From the NCBI GenBank assembly GCA_012961725.1, contig DTYU01000100.1:1-10986 (forward strand): 10,986 nt of DNA, read 5' to 3'. The translations under genes and the position numbers were made by a program. The notes beneath the pieces were generated by a model. It saw only the letters and a list, made by a program, of their open reading frames with translations, searched no databases and was not told where the DNA came from. Below, in pieces: positions 1 to 6,827 of this stretch. Every line of letters begins with the position of its first letter. Position 1 is the first letter of the stretch. This DNA is from Desulfotomaculum sp. GTDB lineage: Bacteria; Bacillota; Desulfotomaculia; Desulfotomaculales; Ammonificaceae.

Positions 1-1
1 G

Positions 2-787
2 TCAGGCCTGGCGGAGGGAAGCATCGCCGCGCTCAGCTATGCAAACAAGTTGGTCAACCTGCCCCAGGGACTGGTGGTCTTGGCGGTGACGACGGCGGTT
101 TTCCCCACTTTGAGCCGCCTCTTCGCCGAGGAGAAGCGGGAGGAGATGGCCGCGACCTTGCAGCGCGCCATCAAGATGATCCTGCTGTTGGGTGTTCCGG
201 GGGCGGTGGGCCTGATCATCCTGCGCGAGCCGGTTGTAAGGCTGATTTTAGAGCGGGGGGCGTTTGACGAAAGATCGACCTTCATAACCGCCGGTGCCCT
301 TTTGTATTACGCTGTGGGCCTGGCAGGGCTGTGCGTGAACCTGCCGCTTACACGCGGCTTCTTCGCGATGAAGGACACCCGGACGCCGCTTTTCATCGCG
401 GTCGCCTCGGTCGGGGTAAAACTGATCTTCAGCCTTGTGCTGGTGCGTATCCTTGCGCACTGCGGCCTGGCGCTGGCCACCTCGCTGGCGATATTGACAA
501 ACATGTGCGTCCTCGGCTGGCTGCTTGAGAGGCGCATGCCGGGGCTCTTCGACCGGGTGTTCTTCAGGTTCACCGGGGGGGTTTGCTTCTCAGCCGCGGT
601 CATGGGGGTTGCGGTGCACCTCTTGGACGGGTATATGCGCACGCTCCTTGGCGGGGCTGGATTCGGGCTGCTCCTCCGGACAGGTCTCGACGTTGCCGCG
701 GGCGCGCTGGTCTTTGCGGCGGCCGGGCTGGTGCTGCGGCTCGACGAACTGCTGTATCTCCTGCGTTGGCTTAGGCTTAGGGGATAG
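2..787 (+). CDS. murJ: MurJ/MviN-family lipid II flippase, C-terminal part (5' end outside window)
   Basis: The frame is open from position 2 and reads straight into the window, so the start lies upstream; about 261 residues are visible, roughly half of a usual protein of about 500 residues. MurJ flips the undecaprenyl-linked peptidoglycan precursor lipid II across the cytoplasmic membrane. The visible part opens with the family's typical stretch (LSYANKLVNLPQG, then a TAVFPTLSRLF segment), followed by a basic amphipathic linker and about six more hydrophobic segments. Further family-like blocks are LILERGAFDE and GFFAMKDTRTP. The protein ends in a short basic tail (LRWLRLRG) at TAG 785-787. 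The next gene begins after a 180-base spacer with repeats, so it is probably not tightly co-transcribed. A related MATE-like polysaccharide flippase is the only real alternative, and the motif order favours MurJ. Confidence 0.9.
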   Translation, partial: SGLAEGSIAALSYANKLVNLPQGLVVLAVTTAVFPTLSRLFAEEKREEMAATLQRAIKMILLLGVPGAVGLIILREPVVRLILERGAFDERSTFITAGALLYYAVGLAGLCVNLPLTRGFFAMKDTRTPLFIAVASVGVKLIFSLVLVRILAHCGLALATSLAILTNMCVLGWLLERRMPGLFDRVFFRFTGGVCFSAAVMGVAVHLLDGYMRTLLGGAGFGLLLRTGLDVAAGALVFAAAGLVLRLDELLYLLRWLRLRG

Positions 788-863
788 AGTATCGAAGCGC
801 TGAACGCAGGCGGCATTTTTCTTTTTCAGCGGGGCATAATAGCCTTAGGGGATTGACCTGTGA

Positions 864-902
864 GGTCGGTTCGAGGTTCACCGTTCAAGGTTCGAGGTTC
901 GA
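864..902. repeat. GGTTCGA/GGTTCAC-type short tandem repeat, copy 1
   Basis: A degenerate heptamer array (units such as GGTTCGA, GGTTCAC, GTTCAAG) lies in the spacer between murJ and the zinc-ribbon gene. A second copy at 4134-4168 shares the 11 bases AGGTCGGTTCG and then the same kind of units. Both copies are preceded by CTTAGGGG and a short dyad (GACCT-gtg-AGGTC here). The spacer has no open frame with a ribosome binding site before position 955. Function unknown; it looks like a dispersed intergenic element. Confidence 0.7.
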
Positions 903-970
903 AAAGAAATACAAAACAGTGCGTTCTTGGCTGCTTGACGGTTTATCTGTTTTCAAGGAGGAAGGGCGGC

Positions 971-1144
971 GTGAAGTGCCCGATTTGCGGCGGCAGGGCC
1001 ACCGGGAAGGTGGGGCTTAACAGCTACTTCTGCTGGGACTGCTGTGTAGAGTACCGGCTTGAAAAGGAAGGCGTCCGGGTCTTCGAGATCGACGAGGACG
1101 GGACCCTGATTTCCTTTGACCCTGCCAACGAATCGCTTTATTGA
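971..1144 (+). CDS. 57-residue zinc-ribbon protein of unknown function
   Basis: The start is GTG 971, chosen because AAGGAGG lies at 955-961 with nine bases of spacing; the frame is open further upstream but crosses the repeat. The protein has two cysteine knuckles, C3-x-x-C6 (CPICGG) and C21-x-x-C24 followed by C25 (CWDCC), separated by a short beta-like stretch, as expected for one structural zinc ribbon. An acidic C-terminal half (VFEIDEDGTLISFDP) may form a beta hairpin. There is no signal peptide or membrane segment, so it is probably cytoplasmic. The next gene starts 17 bases after its stop, and an AI-2E family transporter follows, so the three genes are probably co-transcribed. I recall similar small proteins as conserved hypotheticals in related Clostridia, but no function is known to me. 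A regulator or nucleic-acid-binding role is only a guess. Confidence 0.85.
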   Translation: MKCPICGGRATGKVGLNSYFCWDCCVEYRLEKEGVRVFEIDEDGTLISFDPANESLY

Positions 1145-1160
1145 CGGGGGTGATCGAACC

Positions 1161-1358
1161 ATGTCCTTCTGGCGGGGATTGGTGGCAGGCAGTATACTCG
1201 GGATGTTTGCCGGGGCGCTGCTCTTGTCGGAAGAGGAGGAGGAGCAAAACCCGGCACGCAGCAGGCTGAGTGCCGGGCTGCGTGAAAGGGCGCCGCGAGT
1301 GGACCGGGCGCAGCGGATGGTAAGAAAAATGGTTAAATTGGCCGACCTGATGAGATAG
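1161..1358 (+). CDS. 65-residue single-pass membrane protein (YtxH-like architecture)
   Basis: It starts at ATG 1161, with a G-rich, imperfect ribosome binding site (GGGGGTGA, from 1145). The N-terminus MSFWRGLVAGSILGMFAGAL forms one glycine-rich hydrophobic helix, residues about 5-22. A run of acidic residues (EEEEE) and a basic, probably helical tail ending in KMVKLADLMR follow. This layout, one glycine-rich helix followed by a charged helix, resembles YtxH-like small envelope proteins of Firmicutes, but the sequence alone does not prove membership. It sits 17 bases after the zinc-ribbon gene and 30 bases before the AI-2E transporter gene, so it is likely part of the same transcript. It might be an accessory membrane protein for the transporter; that is inference from position only. 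Confidence 0.75.
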   Translation: MSFWRGLVAGSILGMFAGALLLSEEEEEQNPARSRLSAGLRERAPRVDRAQRMVRKMVKLADLMR

Positions 1359-1387
1359 GGCGGTTTCTGAAGGATGACGCACGAAAA

Positions 1388-2413
1388 ATGAAGGTGAGGG
1401 TGCGCTGGCGGTGGCTCTCTCTGGCGGGCGCGGTGCTGCTCGCCTTTTACTTTTTCTACGCTGTACGGGGCGTCCTGTTTCCTTTTGCTTTAGCCGCGAG
1501 CATCGCCTATATCCTTGAGCCCGCTGTCTCCTGGCTGGAACGGCGCAGAATCCCCACACCCATGGCGATCGGGATCGTTTACGCCGGTGTCTTCATCCTC
1601 CTCGCCGGGGCAGTGTCTTATGGGCTTCCGAAATTGGTCCGGCAGTTGGATCAACTTGTGCATAACATCCCGGTCTATACGGCAGAGGTCAAAAGGCTGA
1701 CGGCGGCTCTCTGGCTGCACTACCAGTTATTAAGGCTGCCCGCCGGCATCGAGGCTTTGGTAGAGGAGCGCCTCCACTGGGTTGAAGCAAGCCTGCTGCA
1801 GAGCATACGTGAGGTGCTCGAATTCGTGGCAGGGGCCGCAGGGCATGCATTTTCAGCGGTTTTAGCGCCGGTCATTGCCTTTTACTTTCTGAGGGACCGG
1901 TCTCTTCTTGGAGGCCGTTTGAACTTAGTCCTGCCGCGGGAGCGTCATCCCGAACTCTGGCGTTTCTTTCACGCAGTGGACGGTATCCTAAAGCGCTACT
2001 GCCGCGGTTATTTGGTGGTTGCCTTGGTGGTCGGCGGTTTGACCGGGGCGGTTTACGGGCTGCTCGGGCTGCCGTATCCGGTAGCGCTCGGGCTTTTTGC
2101 GGCGGTTGCGGAACTGATTCCTTATTTCGGACCGCTTATCGGCGCCGCCCCCGCGGTCGCCCTTGCCATGTTAGAGTCGCACTGGCTGGCCCTGAAGGTG
2201 GTGCTGGCGGCCGGGGTCATCCACTATTTTGAGGCGAGTCTCTTGGCGCCAAGGATAGTCGGGGGCAGTGTAGGGCTGCACCCGCTGACGATCATCGCCG
2301 TGGTCTTGTTAGGCGGCCACCTTTTCGGTCTGGCCGGCATGTTCTTGGCGGTTCCCGTGACGGCGGTCATAAGCACGGTGCTGCGCGAGGCCTTTAGGGC
2401 GTGGCCGTTTTAG
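1388..2413 (+). CDS. AI-2E/PerM family membrane transporter
   Basis: This 341-residue protein has the length and layout of the AI-2E (PerM) family: two N-terminal hydrophobic segments around residues 13-45, a PxxxAI-type turn (RIPTPMAIGI), a third segment, then a long soluble amphipathic region (about 80-150). A helical bundle follows, with the family's core motif around 235-255 (AELIPYFGPLIG) and the C-terminal block RIVGGSVGLHPLTII, then GLAGMFLAVPV. Family members include exporters of the signal autoinducer-2 and sodium or lithium/proton antiporters, so the substrate cannot be read from the sequence. ATG 1388 is preceded by GAAGGATG at about 1369-1376; GTG 1394 is an in-frame alternative. 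It is the last gene of the small zinc-ribbon operon; a purine-rich spacer of 130 bases follows. Confidence 0.9.
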   Translation: MKVRVRWRWLSLAGAVLLAFYFFYAVRGVLFPFALAASIAYILEPAVSWLERRRIPTPMAIGIVYAGVFILLAGAVSYGLPKLVRQLDQLVHNIPVYTAEVKRLTAALWLHYQLLRLPAGIEALVEERLHWVEASLLQSIREVLEFVAGAAGHAFSAVLAPVIAFYFLRDRSLLGGRLNLVLPRERHPELWRFFHAVDGILKRYCRGYLVVALVVGGLTGAVYGLLGLPYPVALGLFAAVAELIPYFGPLIGAAPAVALAMLESHWLALKVVLAAGVIHYFEASLLAPRIVGGSVGLHPLTIIAVVLLGGHLFGLAGMFLAVPVTAVISTVLREAFRAWPF

Positions 2414-2480
2414 AGGTGAGAGGGGGACAAGGGACACAGGGAAGGGGAGAAGGGCAAATCTCAGGGTTCGAAGTGAGATA
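2414..2480. other. Purine-rich low-complexity spacer
   Basis: Just after the AI-2E transporter gene the plus strand is almost pure purine, with GGGACA, GGGACAC and GGGAAGGGG units in loose repetition. No hairpin with a T-tract is seen, so it is not a recognisable intrinsic terminator. No open frame with a ribosome binding site starts here before AAGGAGG at 2528-2534. Confidence 0.4.
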
Positions 2481-2543
2481 GAGGAAAACAGCGGTTGAAA
2501 GTTGAATCAATTAGCAGAGGATTGCGCAAGGAGGATGAAAAGC

Positions 2544-3143
2544 ATGGAGAAAAAGGAGGTCCCGGTTCAGGGGGCATACCGTCTCTTGTCGCCCGGTTGG
2601 GTCGTTTTGGTGGGGAGCGAGAAGGACGGACGGTATAACGTCATGACCGCAGCCTGGCAGATGCCCGTGAGTGTCAATCCGCCGCTGGTCGCCGTGGCCG
2701 TGGCCAAGCGGCACCTCACGGCAGAGTACATCCGGACGGGCGGCGCTTTCACCCTTAATGTGCCGGGGTACGGCCTCCTGCCGAAGGTGCAGTACTGCGG
2801 GAGCATCTCAGGGCGGAATGCGGACAAGTTTGCGGCCGCTGGTCTCACCCCGGTGCCGGGGCAAAAAGTGGCGGCGCCGCTTATCAAGGAGTGTTTGGCC
2901 GGGATCGAATGCCGTCTGTGGAATACCTATGACGGGGGAGACCATTACATCTTTGTCGGTGAGATCAAGGCGGCGGCCGCCGCACCCGAGCATTTTGAAA
3001 CGCAGTGGTCTTTGACGGGCGGAAGGGAGCATCTGCCGGTAAACCATCTCGGCGGCGGGGTGTATGCCGTCCCGGGAATGGTGGCCAGCGTCTCTAAAGA
3101 CGAAAAGGGCTTCACCGTTACGGAAAAACCGCTCGAAGAATGA
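2544..3143 (+). CDS. Flavin reductase-like, FMN-binding split-barrel protein
   Basis: The protein is 199 residues from ATG 2544, chosen because AAGGAGG at 2528-2534 lies nine bases upstream; ATG 2535 is in frame but overlaps that site. The sequence fits the flavin reductase-like family (DIM6/NTAB, COG1853). It opens with YRLLSPGWVVLVGS, followed by the strand-turn block NVMTAAWQMPVSVNPPLVAVAV, then a TGGAFTLNVPG segment and the conserved cysteine and S-G-R-N-A-D-K-F region, with a C-terminal D-H-Y-I-F-V-G-E strand. Members bind FMN and either reduce free flavin with NAD(P)H or act as small flavoproteins in electron transfer; the exact reaction here is unknown. No signal peptide is seen, so it is cytoplasmic. 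Its stop TGA overlaps the ATG of the ABC ATPase (ATGA, 3140-3143), implying translational coupling. Confidence 0.88.
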   Translation: MEKKEVPVQGAYRLLSPGWVVLVGSEKDGRYNVMTAAWQMPVSVNPPLVAVAVAKRHLTAEYIRTGGAFTLNVPGYGLLPKVQYCGSISGRNADKFAAAGLTPVPGQKVAAPLIKECLAGIECRLWNTYDGGDHYIFVGEIKAAAAAPEHFETQWSLTGGREHLPVNHLGGGVYAVPGMVASVSKDEKGFTVTEKPLEE

Positions 3144-4117
3144 ACGACGCGATAAGGGTAAGCGGGCTCACGAAAAGATTCAAAGATTTTGTGGCCGTAG
3201 GCGGAGTCAGCTTCACGGTAGCAAAAGGGGAGATTTTCGGCTTTCTCGGCCCGAACGGGGCAGGGAAGACGACCACTATAAGTATTCTGGCCACCCTCAT
3301 ACGGCCATCCTCAGGCGAGGCGTTGGTCAACGGGTTCGATCTGGTCCGCCAGGCCGCATCCGTCCGCCGGTCGATCGGGATGGTCTTTCAGGACCCCAGC
3401 CTTGACGAGCGATTGACGGCGGAGGAGAATATGCTGTTTCATGCGGTGCTCTACGGTGTACCCCGAAGCGAGGCGCTGAAGCGGGGCGGGGAACTCCTTG
3501 AAATGGTGGGCTTAAGCGACCGGCGCGAGGACTTGGTGCGGACCTTCTCCGGGGGAATGAGGCGGCGGCTCGAGGTGGCCCGGGGGCTGCTGCACCATCC
3601 GGCGGTCTTATTTTTGGACGAGCCGACGCTCGGTCTCGACCCGCAGACCCGCAGCCACATCTGGGAGTACATCAGGAGGCTGCACCGCGAGTTAGGCACC
3701 ACCGTTTTTCTAACCACGCACTACATGGAAGAGGCGGAGGTCTGTGACCGGATCGGCATCATCGACTACGGAAGGTTGATCGCCCTTGACACGCCGGCGG
3801 GCTTGAAGCGCCTGGTCGGGGGCGACGTGGTGACGGCTAAGACAGGTGACCCCACGGGCCTGTTAAACAAGGTGCGCGAGCGGTTCGGCCTTTCGGGAAA
3901 ACTCGACGGCGACTGCGGACATTTTGAGACCGCCGATGGAGAGAGCTTTGTGCCGGAGCTGGTGAGGGCCGTACCGGATATTCTTGAGGTCCGGGTGCGC
4001 AGGCCGACGCTGGAAGACGTTTTTTTGAAGCTGACCGGCAGGGCGATCCGCGACAAGGGTGCCGACGGTGTGGAATCGATGCGGATGATCCACCGGGCAT
4101 GGCGGCGGAGGGCTTAG
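3140..4117 (+). CDS. ABC transporter ATP-binding protein, DrrA-type exporter family
   Basis: This is a 325-residue ABC ATPase with all catalytic motifs: Walker A GPNGAGKTT (37-45), Q-loop Q84, signature FSGGMRRR (136-143), Walker B VLFLDEP with E161 as catalytic base, D-loop LGLD, and switch H194 in TTHYMEEAE. A C-terminal accessory domain (about 225-310) ending in RRPTLEDVFLKLTG is typical of the DrrA/CcmA-like ATPases that drive ABC-2 exporters, for example daunorubicin or polyketide efflux. It powers the permease encoded at 4223-4999. The gene overlaps the flavin reductase gene by four bases and has no ribosome binding site of its own beyond that coupling. The tail after VFLKLTG is about 30 residues longer than needed and basic (RMIHRAWRRRA). 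The exported substrate is unknown. Confidence 0.95.
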   Translation: MNDAIRVSGLTKRFKDFVAVGGVSFTVAKGEIFGFLGPNGAGKTTTISILATLIRPSSGEALVNGFDLVRQAASVRRSIGMVFQDPSLDERLTAEENMLFHAVLYGVPRSEALKRGGELLEMVGLSDRREDLVRTFSGGMRRRLEVARGLLHHPAVLFLDEPTLGLDPQTRSHIWEYIRRLHRELGTTVFLTTHYMEEAEVCDRIGIIDYGRLIALDTPAGLKRLVGGDVVTAKTGDPTGLLNKVRERFGLSGKLDGDCGHFETADGESFVPELVRAVPDILEVRVRRPTLEDVFLKLTGRAIRDKGADGVESMRMIHRAWRRRA

Positions 4118-4133
4118 GGGGACGGACCCTTTA

Positions 4134-4168
4134 GGTCGGTTCGCGGTTCGAGGTTCACGGTTCACGGT
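4134..4168. repeat. GGTTCGA/GGTTCAC-type short tandem repeat, copy 2
   Basis: Directly after the ABC ATPase stop codon lies a second copy of the degenerate heptamer array seen at 864-902. It shares AGGTCGGTTCG and the preceding CTTAGGGG block, and its short dyad is reduced to GACC/GGTC. Units include GGTTCGA and two of GGTTCACG. It lies within a transporter operon, between ATPase and permease. Confidence 0.7.
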
Positions 4169-4181
4169 CTGGGCCTACAAT
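4154..4181 (+). promoter_or_regulatory. Possible promoter for the ABC permease inside the repeat
   Basis: TTCACG (4154-4159), 16 bases, then TACAAT (4176-4181) resemble a weak sigma-A promoter. The -35 half comes from the GGTTCAC repeat and the -10 borders the 4182-4200 palindrome half. If real, the repeat gives the permease its own transcript start. Support is weak: only 4 of 6 bases match in the -35. Confidence 0.25.
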
Positions 4182-4207
4182 AATTTAGTATGGTGTCCCC
4201 GAAATTT
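4182..4207. repeat. Half-palindrome repeat (AGTATGGTGTCCCC), single copy
   Basis: AATTTAGTATGGTGTCCCC at 4182-4200 is identical over 19 bases to 10958-10976. The next bases (GAAATT) match the flank of the left arm at 10911-10924 read in reverse complement. It is a lone half-site here, 16 bases before the permease start, whereas at the window end two halves form a palindrome. This pattern suggests a REP-like mobile palindromic element rather than a gene-specific operator. Confidence 0.75.
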
Positions 4208-4222
4208 TGAGGGAGCGTGAGT

Positions 4223-4999
4223 GTGCGGGCTTTTTTTGCGGCGGTCTTGATCTTATGGCTCCGGGACGTGAAGCGGTATACCCGGGAGGGAAGCCGCATC
4301 CTCGCGATGCTCGGACAGCCGGTCCTGTACCTGTTGATAATGGGGCAGGGCCTGCGCGCCACCTTCAAGGTCGGCATCCCGGGGTTCGATTATTTGGAGT
4401 TTGTCTATCCCGGGGTGATCGGGATGTCTGTCCTTTTTACGGCAGTCTTCTCCGCGGTGTCGATCATCTGGGACCGGCAGTTCGGTTTCCTGAAAGAGGT
4501 GCTCGTCGCGCCCGTCCCGCGGGCGGCGATCGCGATGGGAAAGGCCTTGGGGGGAAGCACCACCGCTTCGATGCAGGGGATAATCCTGCTGGTCTTGGCG
4601 CCCCTTGCAGGGGTGTCGCTCGGCTTCGTTCAGGTCATTGCCATTGTGGGGCTGATGTTTATCATGGCTTTTGCGGTGGCTTCGCTTGGGACGCTTGTGG
4701 CAGCGCGGATGGAAACGATGGAGGGGTTTCACTTGGTGACGAACTTTCTCACGCTGCCGATGTTCCTGCTGAGCGGCGCATTCTTCCCGCTTAGTACCGC
4801 TCCGGCCTGGATGCAGCCCTTAATGCGCCTGGATCCGGTTTATTACGGCGTTGACGCGCTGCGAAACGTTATTTTTGCAGGTTCGACGTACAAGCAGTTT
4901 GTGGTGGGCCAAAGCCTGCCCGTAGACCTGCTGGTCTTGTTCTCGTTTTCTTTCATAATGATCGCTCTCGGGATGCTGGCCTTCAGCCGGACGGAGTAA
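4223..4999 (+). CDS. ABC-2 type transporter permease (DrrB-like)
   Basis: This is the membrane partner of the ATPase at 3140-4117. About 258 residues contain six hydrophobic segments: residues about 24-42, 60-82, 108-130, 135-156, 168-192 and 228-250. The ABC-2 signature is clear in WDRQFGFLKEVLVAPVPR and the following G-K-A-L-G-G, and in the late block LSGAFFPLSTAPAWMQP followed by DPVYYGVDALR. GTG 4223 is preferred because GAGGGA at 4209-4214 then lies eight bases upstream; GTG 4217 is in frame but has only about two to three bases of spacing. It ends at TAA 4997-4999, with the A-run of a minus-strand terminator starting in that stop codon. The exporter probably works as a dimer of this permease with two ATPases; drug, lipid or polysaccharide export are all possible. 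Confidence 0.93.
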   Translation: MRAFFAAVLILWLRDVKRYTREGSRILAMLGQPVLYLLIMGQGLRATFKVGIPGFDYLEFVYPGVIGMSVLFTAVFSAVSIIWDRQFGFLKEVLVAPVPRAAIAMGKALGGSTTASMQGIILLVLAPLAGVSLGFVQVIAIVGLMFIMAFAVASLGTLVAARMETMEGFHLVTNFLTLPMFLLSGAFFPLSTAPAWMQPLMRLDPVYYGVDALRNVIFAGSTYKQFVVGQSLPVDLLVLFSFSFIMIALGMLAFSRTE

Positions 5000-5027
5000 A
5001 AAAAATACCCCGGTATTTTACCGGGGT
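4998..5027 (-). terminator. Intrinsic terminator of the diguanylate cyclase gene
   Basis: ACCCCGGTA (5007-5015) and TACCGGGGT (5019-5027) form a perfect 9-bp stem with a 3-base loop. On the minus strand the stem is followed by one A and then eight T (complement of 4998-5005), the layout of a rho-independent terminator for the cyclase ending at 5048. On the plus strand no T-tract follows (CAGCCGG), so it should stop the permease transcript poorly. Confidence 0.9.
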
Positions 5028-5047
5028 CAGCCGGAGGTGGGTTGTTT

Positions 5048-5869
5048 TCATTCAGCAAGCCGTGCCGCGGGGAAGAAGACCGTGCCTCTTACGATTCCTT
5101 CCTGATCCCGCACGGTACGGCGCTTGCGTGCGTTCTTCTGGCGGTACATCCGGGAATCAGCGACCGCCATCAGGCTGTCGAGGTCCTTTGCGTCCTTCGG
5201 GTAGCACGCCAGGCCGAAGCTTGCGGCGACGCCGCTTGTATCGAGTTGCTTCCGCAGGCGCCGCAGCAAGACCTGCGGATCACCGCTGATGTTCGTGAAG
5301 ATGATCCCGAACTCGTCACCGCCAAGCCGGGCAACCACGTCGGTCTGCCGGATTCCTTCTCTGACCGCTTTAGCCACCCGCTGCAGTACCTCGTCGCCCC
5401 TGTGGTGCCCGAAGCTGTCGTTGATCTCTTTCATATTGTCGATGTCAATGACCGCGATCGCGAACTCCTTCCCTGAGTCGGCCGCGATATTTTCAAGCGC
5501 GCGCAGGAAATACCGGCGGTTATAGACTCCTGTCAGCCCGTCGGTTTCCGCCTCGCATTTTAACGTATGTGCGCGAGTCAAGCCTATCTTGACCAGATAG
5601 GCGATGCTTGCCATCATCAGCACAAAGCTGCAGCCGATCGCCAGGTCGCTGAGCGCAGCCACCTTGACGGGCAGGAACCTGTATCCGAGCAGCAGCCGGA
5701 TGGCCCAGCCGGCCGCAAAACTCGCAACCCCGGCCGCAAGAAGGGCAGCCGCCGGACGGTTCTTCAGGTAGCGGCAGGCGTACGCAATCAGCGCAAACCA
5801 GGCGATCTGACTGACCACCGGTGCTGTCTGCGCGATTGTTCCTGCAGAGTTCATGATTGCGTCCGGCAC
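5048..5869 (-). CDS. Membrane diguanylate cyclase (GGDEF), first of a tandem pair
   Basis: The protein makes cyclic di-GMP from two GTP. GTG 5867-5869 is chosen because GGGAGG (complement of 5878-5883) lies eight bases upstream, giving 273 residues; a longer frame from TTG at 5905 lacks such a site. Three hydrophobic segments (about 21-36, 41-61, 72-94) form a small membrane sensor. After a short linker the GGDEF domain opens with TDGLTGVYNRRYF (about 109-121). It has the metal-binding VIDIDNMK block, the active site RLGGDEF (GGDEF 183-187), and the RxxD inhibitory site RQTD (174-177) exactly five residues before GGDEF, so product feedback inhibition is expected. The segment between GGDEF and the next strand (AASFGLACYPKDA) is shorter than in many cyclases. 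It lies about 100 bases downstream of a similar gene and ends in an intrinsic terminator. No PDE (EAL or HD-GYP) domain is present. Confidence 0.92.
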   Translation of the reverse strand: MPDAIMNSAGTIAQTAPVVSQIAWFALIAYACRYLKNRPAAALLAAGVASFAAGWAIRLLLGYRFLPVKVAALSDLAIGCSFVLMMASIAYLVKIGLTRAHTLKCEAETDGLTGVYNRRYFLRALENIAADSGKEFAIAVIDIDNMKEINDSFGHHRGDEVLQRVAKAVREGIRQTDVVARLGGDEFGIIFTNISGDPQVLLRRLRKQLDTSGVAASFGLACYPKDAKDLDSLMAVADSRMYRQKNARKRRTVRDQEGIVRGTVFFPAARLAE

Positions 5870-5970
5870 TGGCTTCACCTCCCATTTTACCCCTTTATTC
5901 GACAAACCTCAAGGCTTCTTTATACCTGTTCAGAAAATTTTTACACGGCTGGGGGGCAGGGAGGAAAATA

Positions 5971-6801
5971 TCAACTTGTCAGCCGGTTCTTCTCAGCCTT
6001 CGCTGCGTACATCCTGTTGTCCGCCAAGGCCACTAGTTCATCTGCGGTGACAGCGTCCTTTGGGCAGAACGCCATCCCGGTGCTGACGGTCACTTTGCAC
6101 TTTTCTAATTCGAGCAAAAACCGCTCTAAGAAACCGTCTGCATTCGCGGCTCCTGCGAACAGGATTGCAAACTCGTCGCCGCCGAACCGGGCGACGCAGT
6201 CCGAAGCCCGTACCGACCGCTTAAGCGCCTGGGCGAGCTCTTTCAAAAGTTCGTCTCCGGCAAGGTGCCCGTACTTGTCGTTGACCTCCTTGAGTTCATC
6301 CACGTCGAGGATGGCTATGCCGAATGGTTCGCGATACCTTTCATAGCGCGCGACCGCTTCCGCCAGCCTTTCGTAAAAATGACGCCGGTTGCAGAGCCCG
6401 GTTAAAAAATCGGTAGTTGCTTCCCGCTTCAACACATGGTTCAGCCGTATGTACCAGTGTACTAAATAGCCTACACTCGCTGATAAAAAAACGTACCCGG
6501 AGGAATGAGCAAGGTCCACCAATAGAACGTCTTCCCAGAGACGGAGGGGATGAAGGTTTCCATATATATTTGCAGCTCCGCCAACTACAAATGAGGACAT
6601 CGCCATTGATAGCAGCAGGATCATTATGCGGTCACGCATGTACCTTAGAGACATATAAACAGAAACGGCCACCCAACCGATTAATATGCCTTCCAGCAAG
6701 ATCTCTGATATCAATTTGATCTTTACGCTGCTGTCCAAGCCCGTCAGAAAAGATAGCAAAGCTGCACCCCCAAGCTGCTCTTTGGCGAATGACTTCGACA
6801 T
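5971..6801 (-). CDS. Membrane diguanylate cyclase (GGDEF), second of a tandem pair
   Basis: This is 276 residues from ATG 6799-6801, which has an AAGGA about 12 bases upstream and gives almost the same length as its neighbour. A frame from TTG 6939 would add 46 residues with no proper ribosome binding site and would cover a palindrome. Three hydrophobic segments (about 32-52, 58-78, 101-119) precede a GGDEF domain: DFLTGLCNRRHF (131-142), ILDVDELKEVND, and RFGGDEF with GGDEF at 207-211. The inhibitory site RASD (198-201) lies five residues before it. Domain order, number of membrane segments, the linker, and the C-terminal FCPKDA plus DNRMY blocks match the protein at 5048-5869, so the two genes probably arose by tandem duplication and then diverged strongly in the sensor part. 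Both are read in the same direction; I see no terminator between them. Confidence 0.91.
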   Translation of the reverse strand: MSKSFAKEQLGGAALLSFLTGLDSSVKIKLISEILLEGILIGWVAVSVYMSLRYMRDRIMILLLSMAMSSFVVGGAANIYGNLHPLRLWEDVLLVDLAHSSGYVFLSASVGYLVHWYIRLNHVLKREATTDFLTGLCNRRHFYERLAEAVARYERYREPFGIAILDVDELKEVNDKYGHLAGDELLKELAQALKRSVRASDCVARFGGDEFAILFAGAANADGFLERFLLELEKCKVTVSTGMAFCPKDAVTADELVALADNRMYAAKAEKNRLTS

Positions 6802-6827
6802 AAATCGCCATTTTCCTTTGTAGGATT

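Noticed and set aside
864..902. CRISPR array
   Set aside because: Units of about 7 bases follow each other without spacers, and no cas genes are present.
1017..1559. Minus-strand open frame of 180 codons
   Set aside because: It is antisense to the zinc-ribbon, small membrane and AI-2E genes, and its arginine/proline-rich composition is typical of a GC-rich shadow frame.
4998..5027. Bidirectional terminator also serving the ABC permease
   Set aside because: The plus-strand stem is followed by CAGCCGG and lacks a T-tract; only the minus-strand reading has one.
5884..5912. Minus-strand TTGAGG-17-TAAAAT as promoter of the first cyclase
   Set aside because: Transcription would begin at or after the GGGAGG ribosome site (5878-5883), leaving no usable leader; co-transcription with the upstream cyclase gene is simpler.
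5567..6346. Open plus-strand frame of about 259 codons spanning both cyclase genes
   Set aside because: It runs antisense through two genes with full GGDEF motifs and their spacer, is low-complexity and serine/arginine-rich, and has no ribosome binding site.
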